Source of the DNA: Herbaspirillum sp. 3R11
GTDB lineage: Bacteria; Pseudomonadota; Gammaproteobacteria; Burkholderiales; Burkholderiaceae_D
Assembly: GCF_004563925.1 (NCBI RefSeq)
Contig: NZ_SPNJ01000002.1
Location: forward strand, 806,001-870,000
Direction: 5' to 3'
Length of the DNA: 64,000 bases
Shown: positions 9,016 through 18,386 of the stretch, in pieces
How the letters are laid out: each line of letters starts with the position of its first letter
How positions within the stretch are numbered: position 1 is the first letter of the stretch
Translations under genes and position numbers: made by a program
Notes under the pieces: generated by a model
What the model was told of the DNA's origin: nothing
The model's database searches: none
The model's input: only the letters and a program-made list of their open reading frames with translations

Positions 9016-10365
9016 TCATTGTTTGACGATGATCTCGCCGCGCAGCGAGAACGCGAACGTCTGCACGATGGTGACGTCGATCAATTCGCCGATCAGGCGG
9101 GCGCTGTTCGGACCGCCGTCGAAATTCACCACGCGGTTGTTTTCCGTGCGGCCTTGCAATTCGTTCGGATCCTTCTTTGAAGGACCTTCAACCAGGATGC
9201 GCTGGACCGTGCCCAGCATGGCCTGGCTGATCTTGCTTGCATTGTCCTGCACCACGGCTTGCAGATGTTGCAGGCGCTTCAGCTTGACCTCGGCTGGCGT
9301 GTCGTCGGCCAGGTTGGCGGCCGGCGTGCCGGGCCGCGGGCTGAACACGAAACTGAAGCTGCTGTCGAAACCGATATCGGTAATCAGCTTCATCAGCGCA
9401 TTGAAATCCTCGTCGGTCTCGCCCGGGAAACCGACGATGAAGTCGCTCGAAATCGTGATGTTGGGACGCACTTCGCGCAAGCGGCGCAGCACCGATTTGT
9501 ATTCCAGCGCCGTGTAGCCGCGCTTCATGGCCGCCAGGATACGATCGGAGCCGTGCTGCGCCGGCAGGTACAGGTGATCCACCAGCTTTGGCACCTTGGC
9601 ATAGGTGTCGATCAGGCGCTGGGTGAATTCCTTGGGATGGCTGGTGACGAAGCGGATGCGCTGGATGCCGGGCATCTCGGCGATGTATTCGATCAGCAGC
9701 GCAAAGTCGGCGATCTCGCCGTCTTCCATGATGCCGCGGAAGGCGTTGACGTTCTGGCCCAGCAGCGTGATTTCCTTGACGCCCTGTGCGGCCAGTCCGG
9801 CCACTTCGGTCAGCACGTCCTCGAAGCGGCGCGACACTTCCTCGCCGCGCGTGTACGGCACTACGCAGTAGCTGCAGTACTTGCTGCAACCTTCCATGAT
9901 CGACACGTAGGCCGTCGCGCCTTCGACGCGGGCCGGAGGCATGTGGTCGAATTTTTCGATTTCAGGGAAGCTGATGTCGACCTGCGGCCGGCCGGTGAAG
10001 CGGCGCTCGCTGATCATCTGCGGCAGGCGATGCAGGGTTTGCGGGCCGAACACCATGTCGACGAAGGGCGCACGCTTGACGATGGCTTCGCCTTCCTGTG
10101 AGGCCACGCAACCGCCCACGCCGATCAGCAGGTCGGGATTTTTCTTCTTCAGTTCGCGCAGGCGGCCGAGGTCCGAGAACACTTTTTCCTGCGCTTTTTC
10201 GCGCACCGAACAGGTGTTGAGCAGGATCACGTCGGCGTCTTCCGGCCGGTCGGTCTTGATCAGGCCGTCGGAAAGGTGCAGCACGTCAGCCATCTTGTCC
10301 GAGTCGTACTCGTTCATCTGGCAGCCGAAGGTTTTGATGAATACTTTTTTCTGCATAAGTGTCAT
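9016..10365 (-). CDS. miaB: tRNA-2-methylthio-N6-dimethylallyladenosine synthase MiaB
   Basis: Radical-SAM methylthiotransferase that turns i6A37 into ms2i6A37 in tRNAs reading UNN codons; its substrate is made by MiaA, encoded at 13.0-14.0 kb. The 449-residue product shows the MTTase N-terminal domain ([16 protein letters not shown], with further Cys in NTCSVREKA and GVGGCVA), the radical-SAM cluster [15 protein letters not shown] (about residue 155) and a C-terminal TRAM domain. Two ATG codons (10365 and 10356) are possible; neither has a strong Shine-Dalgarno. First gene of the miaB-phoH-ybeY operon. Confidence 0.97.
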   Translation of the reverse strand: MTLMQKKVFIKTFGCQMNEYDSDKMADVLHLSDGLIKTDRPEDADVILLNTCSVREKAQEKVFSDLGRLRELKKKNPDLLIGVGGCVASQEGEAIVKRAPFVDMVFGPQTLHRLPQMISERRFTGRPQVDISFPEIEKFDHMPPARVEGATAYVSIMEGCSKYCSYCVVPYTRGEEVSRRFEDVLTEVAGLAAQGVKEITLLGQNVNAFRGIMEDGEIADFALLIEYIAEMPGIQRIRFVTSHPKEFTQRLIDTYAKVPKLVDHLYLPAQHGSDRILAAMKRGYTALEYKSVLRRLREVRPNITISSDFIVGFPGETDEDFNALMKLITDIGFDSSFSFVFSPRPGTPAANLADDTPAEVKLKRLQHLQAVVQDNASKISQAMLGTVQRILVEGPSKKDPNELQGRTENNRVVNFDGGPNSARLIGELIDVTIVQTFAFSLRGEIIVKQ

Positions 10366-10669
10366 TCAGGCATGAGGGCGCGGCGGGAGGCCTGGTCCTG
10401 TGCGCGATGATCTATGGAGCGCATCGGCCAAGCGCCGGCAAGGGGAAGCTGATCATGAAAAACTACAGTCGAAGCAGCCGGAAAGCCGGCTTGTGCGGCG
10501 CGATCTGGAGCGCCTGCAGTCAGTGCTTCCAAGGTCCGCGATTATAGCACCGGATGCCATGCGGAGCCGTTGGCGGGCGCGGATCAGGGGATGCCGGAAA
10601 CACTGTTGTAAATACCGGAAAATGCCATCCAGGCAACTCTTCAGTTTTTCAGCGAGGCTTTTGCACCAT
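10366..10669. promoter_or_regulatory. Intergenic region between miaB and lysR-type gene; possible -10 box
   Basis: These 304 bases contain no convincing gene on either strand. A perfect leftward TATAAT lies at 10541-10546, about 175 bases upstream of miaB, but without a good -35 at 17 bases, so it is only a candidate miaB promoter. No terminator with a clear T run is seen. Confidence 0.35.
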
Positions 10670-11581
10670 TCAGGCGGGCGAACCGTCGGCAAAGCAGCTT
10701 TCCAGCCAGTCCAGGACCGCCCGCAGACGCGGCAGCGCCCGCAGATCGCGGTGATACACGGCCCACGCCTCGCGTTGCAATTGCGGCGCCGAATCACCAT
10801 CGACTTCGGCCACCTCCAGCTCCGGCGCCAGCAGGTAATGCGGCAGCAACGCCATGCCGACGCCGGCGCGCGCCGCCATGCACTGCGTCACCAGGCTGGT
10901 GCTGCGAAAGCGTACCGGATTGCCGCCGGCGTGGTCGGCCAGCCATTGCGTTTCGGGGATGTCCGGCACGCCGTCGTCAAAGCCGATGAACGGCGCCGAC
11001 CCGGGCGTGGCGCGCCATTCGGCCACGCGTTCGCGGCTGCCGCACAGGAAATAGCGGATCTTGCCCAGCTTGCGCGCAATCAGATCGCCATCCTGTGGCC
11101 GTGCGAAACGGATCGCCAGGTCGGCATCACGGCGCGCCAGGCTCACGGTCTGGTGACTCATGCTGAACTCGATGTCGAGCTGCGGCCAGCGCTCCAGAAG
11201 CGCCGGCAGACGCGGCGCCAGGAACATGGTGCCCATGGCGTCGGTGCTGGCGATGCGCAGCTTGCCTTCCATGCGAATGTCTTCGCCGGCCAGCCGGCGC
11301 GCCAGCTGCGCGGTCTGCGCCTGCATTTCACGCGCGGCGGCCAGCACCGTTTCTCCCAGCCGTGTCAGCTCGGTATCGTCGCCGCGCCGTGTGAACAGCG
11401 GCCCGTGCAAGGCATGTTCCAGCATCTGCAGGCGCCGGCTGACAGTGGCATGGGTCACGCTCAGCGTGCGCGCCGCGCCAGAGAAGCTGCCCGATTCGAT
11501 GAAGGCGGCAAAGGTGCGCAAGCCTTCCCAATCGGCAGAAAGGGGCGGCGGAGGGATGACGGGTGCTGTTAATTTATTCAC
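10670..11581 (-). CDS. LysR-family transcriptional regulator
   Basis: The 303-residue product has the LysR winged helix-turn-helix (about residues 18-77: LRTFAAFIESGSFSGAARTL then VTHATVSRRLQMLEHAL) and a periplasmic-binding-like effector domain (about 100-295). It opens with GTG at 11581. It is divergent from the cysteine hydrolase gene at 11668, separated by 86 bases, the classical LysR regulator-target arrangement, so it probably controls that gene. The effector is not predictable from the sequence. Confidence 0.9.
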   Translation of the reverse strand: MNKLTAPVIPPPPLSADWEGLRTFAAFIESGSFSGAARTLSVTHATVSRRLQMLEHALHGPLFTRRGDDTELTRLGETVLAAAREMQAQTAQLARRLAGEDIRMEGKLRIASTDAMGTMFLAPRLPALLERWPQLDIEFSMSHQTVSLARRDADLAIRFARPQDGDLIARKLGKIRYFLCGSRERVAEWRATPGSAPFIGFDDGVPDIPETQWLADHAGGNPVRFRSTSLVTQCMAARAGVGMALLPHYLLAPELEVAEVDGDSAPQLQREAWAVYHRDLRALPRLRAVLDWLESCFADGSPA

Positions 11582-11667
11582 GGATGGCTCGCTTTTTTTG
11601 TGAATTGATGAACGTATTTTAACCGTCTAGGATGGTTCCATCGTTCACCATCATCAAGGAGAAAAAC

Positions 11668-12270
11668 ATGTCCACACCAAAAACTCTGCTGCAAATCGCC
11701 GGCGCCGCGCCGCGCTCGCCCAAGTGGCAAGACGCCGCGCTGGTGCTGATCGACCACCAGACCGAATACACCGCCGGCGGCGTGCCGCTGGCCGGCATCG
11801 ACGCCGCCATCGGTGAGATCGCCGCCTTGCTCAAGCAGGCGCGCGCCGCCGGCGCACCGGTATTCCATGTAGTCCATCACGCCAAGCCGGGCGCGGCGCT
11901 GTTCGATCCGCAGCGGGAATTCGTTGGCATCATTGACGGCCTGCAGCCGCAGGACGGCGAAGTCACGGTGGTCAAGGCGCTGCCGAATTCCTTCGCCGGC
12001 ACCACGCTGGACGCCGAGCTGAAGAAAGCCGGAAAGAAGGAATTGATCATCGCCGGCTTCGCCACCCACATGTGCATCAGCGCCACCACGCGCTCGGCGC
12101 TGGATCATGGCTATGTGTCGACGGTGGTGGCGGCGGCGTGCGCCACGCGCGACCTGCCGGATGCGCTGGGCAAGGGCGTGGTGCCGGCGGCCGAAGTACA
12201 GCGCGCGACCCTGGCGGCCTTGTCCGATCGTTTTGCGACGATCGTGCCGGATGCGGCTGCGTTGAACTAA
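11668..12270 (+). CDS. Isochorismatase-family cysteine hydrolase
   Basis: The 200-residue product has the cysteine hydrolase fold with the triad visible: Asp in ALVLIDHQTEYT (about residue 28), Lys in TVVKALPNSFAGT (about 105) and Cys in GFATHMCISATTRSAL (about 138). The cis-peptide and SATTR segments are typical of the isochorismatase/nicotinamidase superfamily acting on amide or vinyl-ether bonds; members like this are often annotated as YcaC-type or N-carbamoyl hydrolases. ATG at 11668 follows AAGGAG. Divergent from the LysR gene. The substrate is unknown. Confidence 0.85.
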   Translation: MSTPKTLLQIAGAAPRSPKWQDAALVLIDHQTEYTAGGVPLAGIDAAIGEIAALLKQARAAGAPVFHVVHHAKPGAALFDPQREFVGIIDGLQPQDGEVTVVKALPNSFAGTTLDAELKKAGKKELIIAGFATHMCISATTRSALDHGYVSTVVAAACATRDLPDALGKGVVPAAEVQRATLAALSDRFATIVPDAAALN

Positions 12271-12279
12271 CAGGGATGT

Positions 12280-12723
12280 TTACTGGTTGGCTGGGGTGGC
12301 CGGATTGCTTGGCTTGATCCGCAGATTCTTGAGAATGTCGCGCCACGTCACGATGCCGACCGGCCTGAAGTTCAGGTCGACCACCGGCAGGCAGGAAATG
12401 CCGTGGGTATTGAAGGCTTGGATCGCGTCATCGACCGTGGCGCTTTCCTGTAGCACGATCGGACGTCGCGTCACGATCTGGTGCACGCGCTTGTTCAGGC
12501 TGGCGATGTCCTGGTAAGTTTCCCGGGCCGACCCGATGTTCGGGCTCAGCGCCTTGAGCAGGTCGCGATCGGACACCACGCCCAGCAGCTTGTGCTCTTC
12601 CACCACCAGCAGGTGGTGGAATTTCAAGCTGTCGAAAATCTCCTTGACCGTTTCCAGCTTGTCGTCCAGGGTGACGGTGACAAGCTTCACGGTCATGATC
12701 TTCTTGATGCTGACTCCAGCCAT
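12280..12723 (-). CDS. CBS-domain pair protein
   Basis: The 147-residue product consists of two CBS motifs (about residues 8-65 beginning IKKIMTVKLVTVTLDDKLET, and 83-140 ending VDLNFRPVGIVTWRDILKNL). Stand-alone CBS pairs bind adenosyl ligands and act as energy or nucleotide sensors for other proteins; the partner is not evident here. GGAGGAG precedes the ATG at a good distance. It converges with the hydrolase gene with a 9-base gap. Confidence 0.85.
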   Translation of the reverse strand: MAGVSIKKIMTVKLVTVTLDDKLETVKEIFDSLKFHHLLVVEEHKLLGVVSDRDLLKALSPNIGSARETYQDIASLNKRVHQIVTRRPIVLQESATVDDAIQAFNTHGISCLPVVDLNFRPVGIVTWRDILKNLRIKPSNPATPANQ

Positions 12724-12802
12724 TGCTCCTCCGTTGACGATACCTGATTGTCCCTCATGTCTTGCGGGGCGGGCAATAGACCTGGATCAAGTGCGCGCAA
12801 AA

Positions 12803-12839
12803 AACAAAAAAGCCGCTGATCCTTTCGAATCAACGGCTT
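12803..12839 (-). terminator. Rho-independent terminator after tRNA-Met
   Basis: On the minus strand AAGCCG (12839-12834) pairs with CGGCTT (12815-12810), with an inner TGAT/ATCA pairing, followed by a run of T interrupted by one G (12809-12801). It lies 11 bases downstream of the tRNA gene. Confidence 0.8.
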
Positions 12840-12849
12840 ACAGTGTCTT

Positions 12850-12926
12850 TGGTGGTGATAGGTGGATTTGAACCACCGACCCCAGCATTATGAGTGCTGT
12901 GCTCTAACCAACTGAGCTATATCACC
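12850..12926 (-). tRNA. tRNA-Met (anticodon CAT), elongator type
   Basis: Leftward 77-base gene with encoded CCA. The acceptor stem GGTGATA pairs with TATCACC; the D arm contains AGCTCAGTTGGTTAGAGC; the anticodon stem CAGCA/TGCTG encloses CTCATAA with anticodon CAT; the T arm GGTGGTTCAAATCCACC is complete. The body resembles the elongator tRNA-Met rather than initiator (pairing at position 1-72 present). A tRNA-Ile2 modified at CAT cannot be wholly excluded from sequence alone. A terminator follows directly. Confidence 0.93.
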
Positions 12927-13012
12927 AAAAGCAAGCCCGCAAGTATAGTGTCAGGCGCTGATTTAGTCAAGCGAATTGGCCCCGGGGTTGGTGTATCGCT
13001 AACCTGCGATGA

Positions 13013-13987
13013 TTACTGGCTCTTCAAATCGACGTCTAGTGCCTTGCGCACATGTGCCATCACGGTTTGCGTGGCGTCTGGCGCGTTGCAGTCGATGACG
13101 ATGCGGTCCGGCGTCGAGCGCAGCCAGGTGATCTGGCGTTTGGCCAGTTGCCGTGTGGCAATGATGCCGCGCTCGCGCATTTCGGCGTGGTCGTACTGGC
13201 CGTCGAGATATTCCCAGGCCTGGCGGTAGCCGACGCAGCGCATCGATGGCTGGCCCAAGTGCAAGTCGCCGCGGGCGCGCAGCTTGCGGACTTCGGCCAG
13301 CAGGCCGTCGTTTTCCAGCATGAGGTCGAAGCGGCGCGCGATGCGTTCGTGCAGCACGGCGCGGTCGGATGGTTCCAGCGCCAGCGGCAGCAGCGTAAAG
13401 GGCAGCGCTGCCGCGGTCTTTTGCGTCAGCAAGGCCGACATCGGCTTGCCGGTCAGTTCGATGATTTCAAGCGCACGCTGGATGCGCTGGCTGTCGTTGG
13501 GTTTGAGGCGGGCGGCGGTTTCCGGGTCGAGCGTGGCGAGACGCGCGTGCTGGGCCGGTACGCCGTCGCGCGCGGCTTCTTCGTCGAGGCGGGCGCGCAC
13601 TTCGGGGTCGGCTTCGGGCAGGTCGTCGAGGCCGTCGCGCAAGACCTTGAAATACAGCATCGTGCCGCCCACCAGCAGCGGCAGCTTGCCGCGTGCGCGG
13701 ATGTCTTGCGCCAGGCGCAGCGCGTCGTTGCGGAACTGCATGGCCGAGTAGGCTTCGGCCGGGTCGAGGATGTCGATCAGGTGGTGCGGCACGCTCGCAA
13801 GTTCTTCTGCGTTGGGTTTGGCAGTGCCGATGTCCATCTGGCGATATACCAGCGCCGAGTCGACCGAGATGATTTCGCAGGGAATGTGTTTGGCGATTTC
13901 CAGCGCCGCCGCCGTCTTGCCGGAAGCGGTCGGTCCCATGATGGCGACCGCAAGGGGGAGCAAAGGTCCTGCTGGAGCTGCAACCAT
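13013..13987 (-). CDS. miaA: tRNA dimethylallyltransferase MiaA
   Basis: Transfers the dimethylallyl group from DMAPP to A37 of tRNAs, giving i6A, which MiaB then modifies. The 324-residue product has the P-loop [16 protein letters not shown] (about residue 17), the [19 protein letters not shown] segment and the [10 protein letters not shown] region near the C-terminus. Length is normal. The start codon lies one base after the mutL stop, so the two genes are translationally linked, the usual mutL-miaA arrangement. Confidence 0.96.
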   Translation of the reverse strand: MVAAPAGPLLPLAVAIMGPTASGKTAAALEIAKHIPCEIISVDSALVYRQMDIGTAKPNAEELASVPHHLIDILDPAEAYSAMQFRNDALRLAQDIRARGKLPLLVGGTMLYFKVLRDGLDDLPEADPEVRARLDEEAARDGVPAQHARLATLDPETAARLKPNDSQRIQRALEIIELTGKPMSALLTQKTAAALPFTLLPLALEPSDRAVLHERIARRFDLMLENDGLLAEVRKLRARGDLHLGQPSMRCVGYRQAWEYLDGQYDHAEMRERGIIATRQLAKRQITWLRSTPDRIVIDCNAPDATQTVMAHVRKALDVDLKSQ

Positions 13988-13988
13988 C

Positions 13989-15881
13989 CTATTGACCGCG
14001 CAGGAAGAGTTTGTCCATGTCGGACAGGGCCAGCTGGCTCCAGGTCGGGCGGCCGTGGTTGCACTGGTCTGCGCGCTCGGTGGCTTCCATCTGGCGCAAC
14101 AGCGCGTTCATTTCCGGCACGGTCAGGCTGCGGTTGGCGCGCACGGCGGTGTGGCAGGCCAGCGTGCCGAGCAGTTCGTTGCGACGCTCGAGCAGCACGC
14201 GCGAGCCGCCGAACTCGCGCACGTCGCGCAGCACGTCGCGCGCCAGCGTCTGAGCGTCGGCGTTCTTGAGCAGCGCCGGCACCGCGCGCACGGCCAGCGT
14301 GGTCGGCGACATCGCGGCGATGTCGAAGCCGAGTGCGCTCAAGGTTTCCTGATGTTCTTCGACGGTGCCGACTTCGACGGCGTCGGCATAGAAGGTCACC
14401 GGGATCAGCAGCGGCTGCACGAACATGGAATTGTCGTCGAGCGCGTTCTTCAGTTGTTCATACAGGATGCGCTCGTGGGCGGCGTGCATGTCGACCACCA
14501 CCAGGCCTTTGCTGTTTTGCGCCAGCACGTAAATGCCGTGCAGTTGCGCCAGCGCGAAGCCGAGCGGGAAGTCGTCGGTCGGCAGCGTCTGCGTGTTGGG
14601 GGATGTCGGGATGGTGAAAGCGCCCGGCGCTGCTTCGCTACCGAAGGTCGACGCCATGTCCAGATTCGTTTGCTCACCCGGTCGGAACATCGCACCGTAT
14701 TCAGCCGTGTTCTGCGCCACGCCGAAATTGCCGGCGGAGAAATTCGGACGCAGCTGCGCGCCGAATTCGTTCTGATATTGCGGCTGAGGCTGCGATTGCT
14801 GATCGCGCATCCACGGCAGCGGACCGTTGCCTGCGGCTTGCGGCGCCGGCGCATTGCCGAACGAAGTCGCCGACGTCGCTGCCAGTGCGCGGCTGACCGC
14901 ATGGAAAACGAATTGATGCACGCTGCGGCTGTCGCGGAAGCGCACTTCGATCTTGGACGGATGGACGTTGACGTCGACCAGCGCCGGATCGAGATCGAGC
15001 GACAGCGCGTACGACGGATAGCGGTCGCCGTGCAGCACGTCCTGATAGGCGGCACGCACCGCGTGCACCAGCAGCTTGTCGCGCACGAAGCGGCCGTTGA
15101 CGTAAAAATACTGGCCGTCGGCGCGCGCCTTGGACGCGGTCGGCAAACCGACGAAGCCATGCAGGCGCAACGGGCCGGCGCTCTCGTCGAGCGGCAGGCG
15201 GGCGTTGGCGAATTCGTCGCCGAGGATGTGGGCGCTGCGCTTGGCGAATTCGCCGGTGTTCCAGTGATCGACGGTCTTGCCGTTGTGGGTCAGCGAAAAC
15301 GTCACGTCCGGACGCGCCAGCGCAATGCGGCGCACGACTTCGGCGCAGTGGCCGTATTCGGTCTGTTCGGATTTCAGGAACTTGCGCCGCGCCGGCGTAT
15401 TGAAATACAGATCCTGCACGTCGATGGTGGTGCCGGGCGCGCCGGAAGCGGGCACGACGCTGCCTTCCTGCGAGCCGATGATTTCCCAGGCGTGGGCGGC
15501 GTCGGCGGTGCGTGTGGTCAGCGTGAGTTGCGCGACCGAGGCGATCGAGGCCAGCGCTTCACCGCGAAAACCCAGCGTGCCGACGTTTTCCAGATCAGTC
15601 AGCGACGCGATCTTGGAAGTGGCGTGACGCGCCAGCGCCAGCGGCATTTGCTCCGGTGGAATGCCACGGCCGTTGTCGGTGATGGCGATGCGTTTGACGC
15701 CACCCTGTTCCAGGCGCACGGTGATTTGCGTGGCGCCGGCGTCGAGCGCGTTCTCCAGCAATTCCTTGACGACGGCGGAAGGGCGTTCGATGACTTCGCC
15801 GGCAGCGATTTGGGAAATCAGCTGGTCGGGCAGGGCCTGGATGGGGCGAATTGGGCGGGGCGGGCGATCTGGTGCATTCAT
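13989..15881 (-). CDS. mutL: DNA mismatch repair protein MutL
   Basis: The 630-residue product has the GHKL ATPase N-terminus ([45 protein letters not shown]), a variable Pro/Gln-rich linker (about 335-430) and a C-terminal dimerisation domain. The C-terminal domain holds [14 protein letters not shown], matching the MutL endonuclease motif DQHA(X)2E(X)4E except for Gln to Met, plus ACHTAVRAN and CNHGRPT, so nicking activity is plausible. It couples mismatch recognition by MutS to strand incision. First gene of mutL-miaA. Confidence 0.96.
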   Translation of the reverse strand: MNAPDRPPRPIRPIQALPDQLISQIAAGEVIERPSAVVKELLENALDAGATQITVRLEQGGVKRIAITDNGRGIPPEQMPLALARHATSKIASLTDLENVGTLGFRGEALASIASVAQLTLTTRTADAAHAWEIIGSQEGSVVPASGAPGTTIDVQDLYFNTPARRKFLKSEQTEYGHCAEVVRRIALARPDVTFSLTHNGKTVDHWNTGEFAKRSAHILGDEFANARLPLDESAGPLRLHGFVGLPTASKARADGQYFYVNGRFVRDKLLVHAVRAAYQDVLHGDRYPSYALSLDLDPALVDVNVHPSKIEVRFRDSRSVHQFVFHAVSRALAATSATSFGNAPAPQAAGNGPLPWMRDQQSQPQPQYQNEFGAQLRPNFSAGNFGVAQNTAEYGAMFRPGEQTNLDMASTFGSEAAPGAFTIPTSPNTQTLPTDDFPLGFALAQLHGIYVLAQNSKGLVVVDMHAAHERILYEQLKNALDDNSMFVQPLLIPVTFYADAVEVGTVEEHQETLSALGFDIAAMSPTTLAVRAVPALLKNADAQTLARDVLRDVREFGGSRVLLERRNELLGTLACHTAVRANRSLTVPEMNALLRQMEATERADQCNHGRPTWSQLALSDMDKLFLRGQ

Positions 15882-15952
15882 CCGGCGATTATACCGCCAG
15901 CAGGCTCAGGGATCGCTCGGGGATCACCTTTAGCCTGCTGTGCAGATTGTGT

Positions 15953-18115
15953 TCAGAACTGTTCCCAGTCCTCGTCTTTGGAGGGCGCCGGCAAGGATTT
16001 TTTTGCTGCCGGGAGTTTGGTGATGGGCGCGGCTTTCGGTGCAGCCGCCGGTTTGACGAGCGGCGCAGCCTTGGTGACGACTTTGTGCGCTGGCGCCGCT
16101 GGTGTCGCTGTGGAGCCGAACGCCATGGCATGTGTTTCATCCAGCTTGAAGGTGCTGACCGAGGCGGTCAGCTTGTGCGCCTGGTCTTGCAAGGATTGCG
16201 CGGCGGCGGCGGCTTGCTCGACCAGTGCGGCGTTTTGCTGCGTGGTTTGCTCCATCTGCACGATGGCGTGATTGACCTGCTCGATGCCGGCGCGCTGTTC
16301 CTGGCTGGCCGAGCTGATCTCCCCGACGATGTCGGTCACGCGCTTGACGCTGGCGACCACTTCGCCCATGGTGGCGCCGGCTTGTTCGACCAGCTTGCTG
16401 CCGGCTTCGACCTTGTCGACCGAGTCGTCGATGAGGCCCTTGATCTCCTTGGCGGCGGCGGCCGAGCGTTGCGCCAGGCTGCGCACTTCCGAGGCGACGA
16501 CCGCAAAGCCGCGGCCCTGTTCGCCGGCGCGGGCGGCTTCCACCGCAGCGTTCAGGGCGAGGATGTTGGTCTGGAAGGCGATGCCGTCGATCACGCTGAT
16601 GATGTCGACGATCTTGCGCGAGGATTCATTGATCGAGCCCATGGTGTCGATCACCTTGCCGACCACGGCGCCGCCTTGCGAGGCCACTTCCGAGGCCGAC
16701 AGCGCGAGCTGGTTGGCCTGGCCGGCGTTGTCGGCGTTCTGCTTCACGGTTGAGGTCAATTCTTCCATGGCGGAGGCGGTCTCTTCCAGCGAACCGGCCT
16801 GCTGCTCGGTGCGCGAGGACAGGTCAAGGTTGCCGGTGGCGATTTCGCTCGAGGCCGTGGTGATCTGCTCGGTGCCCTGACGGACGTCGGCGACCACATG
16901 CGCGAGGCCTTCGCTGATGCCGTTGACGGCGCGCATCAGCTGGCCGATTTCATCCTGCTGGCCGTCGCTGACGCGCACGCGCGCAGTCAGGTCGCCGCTC
17001 GCCAGCAAATCGGCGGCGGCACGGGCGCGCGCCAGCGGACGCGTCACGACCCGCTTGATCACCATTGTCAGCACCACGCCGACCAGCAGCAGGAAGATTG
17101 CGCCGAACAGCATGAAGCGGTTGCGCATGGCGGCGATTTCCTTGGTCACTTCGTCTGCGTAGGTCTCACCCACGATGACCCAGTTCCAGGCCGGGAATTG
17201 CGAGAAGGCGACGATCTTTTCTTCGCCGCTGTGGCCGGCGGTGTCCGGGTTGTCCCACATGTAGCGCATCACGCCTTGCTTCTTGGTAAGCATGTCCTTG
17301 ATGAATTCCTTGCCGTCGACGTCTTTCAGTCCCAGCAGGTTCTTGCCTTCATCCTTCGGACCGGCCAGCAGCGTGCCGAAATCCTTGCCTTCCTTGGCGT
17401 TGAGCACATAGAAGAAGCCGGTCTCACCGATCTTCAGCGCCTTGATCTTGTCTTTCAACGCCTTGATGTCGCCGGAGATGTCGACGCCAACATACAGCAC
17501 ACCGATGAGCTGGCCGGCGGCATCCTTGATCGGCACGTACTTGGTGATGTATTGCTTGCCGAACAGCGTGGCGATGCCGCTATAGGACTTGTCCGCCTTC
17601 AATGCCGCGTAGCCGGGATGCGCACGGTCGAGCAGAGTGCCGACCGCGCGTTCGCCGTCTTCTTTCTTGACCGAGGTTGAGACGCGTACGAAATCGTCGC
17701 CGGTTTTGGCAAAGATGGTCGCGGTGACGCCTGTCTGCGCGGTGAATCGATCAGGAATCGTGAAGTCGAGATTGAGATCGGTGTCGCCGTTGCGCAGCAC
17801 CGGTGTGGCCTTGTCGCCGATCTGCACGGTGCGGTTGGCGTCCAGCGTGAACTTGCCCGGGAAGGAGTTCGAGAACATGTTGGAGAAGCGTTCCACCTGG
17901 CTGTTCACCGCACGGTCAAACATCTCGACCATGTTGACCACCCCGCGCGTCTCGCCGCTGATCTGGTTCATCGAACGCTGTTCCAGCATGGCCGACGTGG
18001 TGAGGTCGATCAGCAGGATGGCCGCGACGAACAGCGCGCCGACCAGCGCAAGGGTAAGGGAAGTGAGCTTGGTGCCGACGGCCCAGCTGCGATAGTGGAA
18101 AGCAGATGTTTGCAT
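15953..18115 (-). CDS. Methyl-accepting chemotaxis protein with Cache sensor
   Basis: A 720-residue receptor starting MQTSAFHYRSWAVGTKL. It has a first membrane helix (about 15-38), a long periplasmic Cache_3/Cache_2-type ligand domain (about 40-320, including YITKYVPIKDAAGQLIGVLY and GETGFFYVLNAKEG), a second membrane helix (about 325-345), HAMP, and a cytoplasmic signalling domain with the hairpin tip [20 protein letters not shown]. The C-terminus ends DEDWEQF, a W-E-x-F tether for the CheR/CheB adaptation enzymes. An upstream in-frame TTG would add 25 unlikely residues. Cache domains of this group often bind small carboxylates, but the ligand is not known. Confidence 0.93.
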   Translation of the reverse strand: MQTSAFHYRSWAVGTKLTSLTLALVGALFVAAILLIDLTTSAMLEQRSMNQISGETRGVVNMVEMFDRAVNSQVERFSNMFSNSFPGKFTLDANRTVQIGDKATPVLRNGDTDLNLDFTIPDRFTAQTGVTATIFAKTGDDFVRVSTSVKKEDGERAVGTLLDRAHPGYAALKADKSYSGIATLFGKQYITKYVPIKDAAGQLIGVLYVGVDISGDIKALKDKIKALKIGETGFFYVLNAKEGKDFGTLLAGPKDEGKNLLGLKDVDGKEFIKDMLTKKQGVMRYMWDNPDTAGHSGEEKIVAFSQFPAWNWVIVGETYADEVTKEIAAMRNRFMLFGAIFLLLVGVVLTMVIKRVVTRPLARARAAADLLASGDLTARVRVSDGQQDEIGQLMRAVNGISEGLAHVVADVRQGTEQITTASSEIATGNLDLSSRTEQQAGSLEETASAMEELTSTVKQNADNAGQANQLALSASEVASQGGAVVGKVIDTMGSINESSRKIVDIISVIDGIAFQTNILALNAAVEAARAGEQGRGFAVVASEVRSLAQRSAAAAKEIKGLIDDSVDKVEAGSKLVEQAGATMGEVVASVKRVTDIVGEISSASQEQRAGIEQVNHAIVQMEQTTQQNAALVEQAAAAAQSLQDQAHKLTASVSTFKLDETHAMAFGSTATPAAPAHKVVTKAAPLVKPAAAPKAAPITKLPAAKKSLPAPSKDEDWEQF

Positions 18116-18285
18116 GGTGTGGTTTTCTTTTTGTTTAGGCGCAAGACGCCTGGGAACCGCGAGCAAACGTTCTAGGACGAACTTCAGCAAACGTTTGCGC
18201 GTGCGCGGCTGGATAGAAACACTTCAGTTTTTTGAACGCGAGCAAGTATAGCCAACTTCGCTTTTCATGCGGTCTCATTTGAGCC

Positions 18286-18309
18286 AAAAAACAACGTAAC
18301 CCGTTGTTT
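18286..18309 (-). terminator. Terminator after the PAS-GAF-GGDEF-EAL gene
   Basis: On the minus strand AAACAACG (18309-18302), loop GGTTA, CGTTGTTT (18296-18289), followed by further T residues to 18286. It lies about 78 bases beyond the stop of the leftward gene that ends at 18387. The rest of 18116-18386 is non-coding. Confidence 0.7.
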
Positions 18310-18386
18310 ATGAAGCAGTTTTAACGGTAAGACCAATGAAAAACGATGCAACAATGCTACGTAATATTGTTTCCCTGATAAAACTT

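Noticed and set aside
13770..16271. 833-codon plus-strand frame opposite miaA, mutL and a chemoreceptor
   Set aside because: It is antisense to three recognisable genes and has no domain or ribosome site.
18116..18190. Upstream extension of the Cache chemoreceptor from TTG 18190
   Set aside because: The added 25 residues are basic and not membrane-like; the ATG at 18115 puts the first helix at the usual place.
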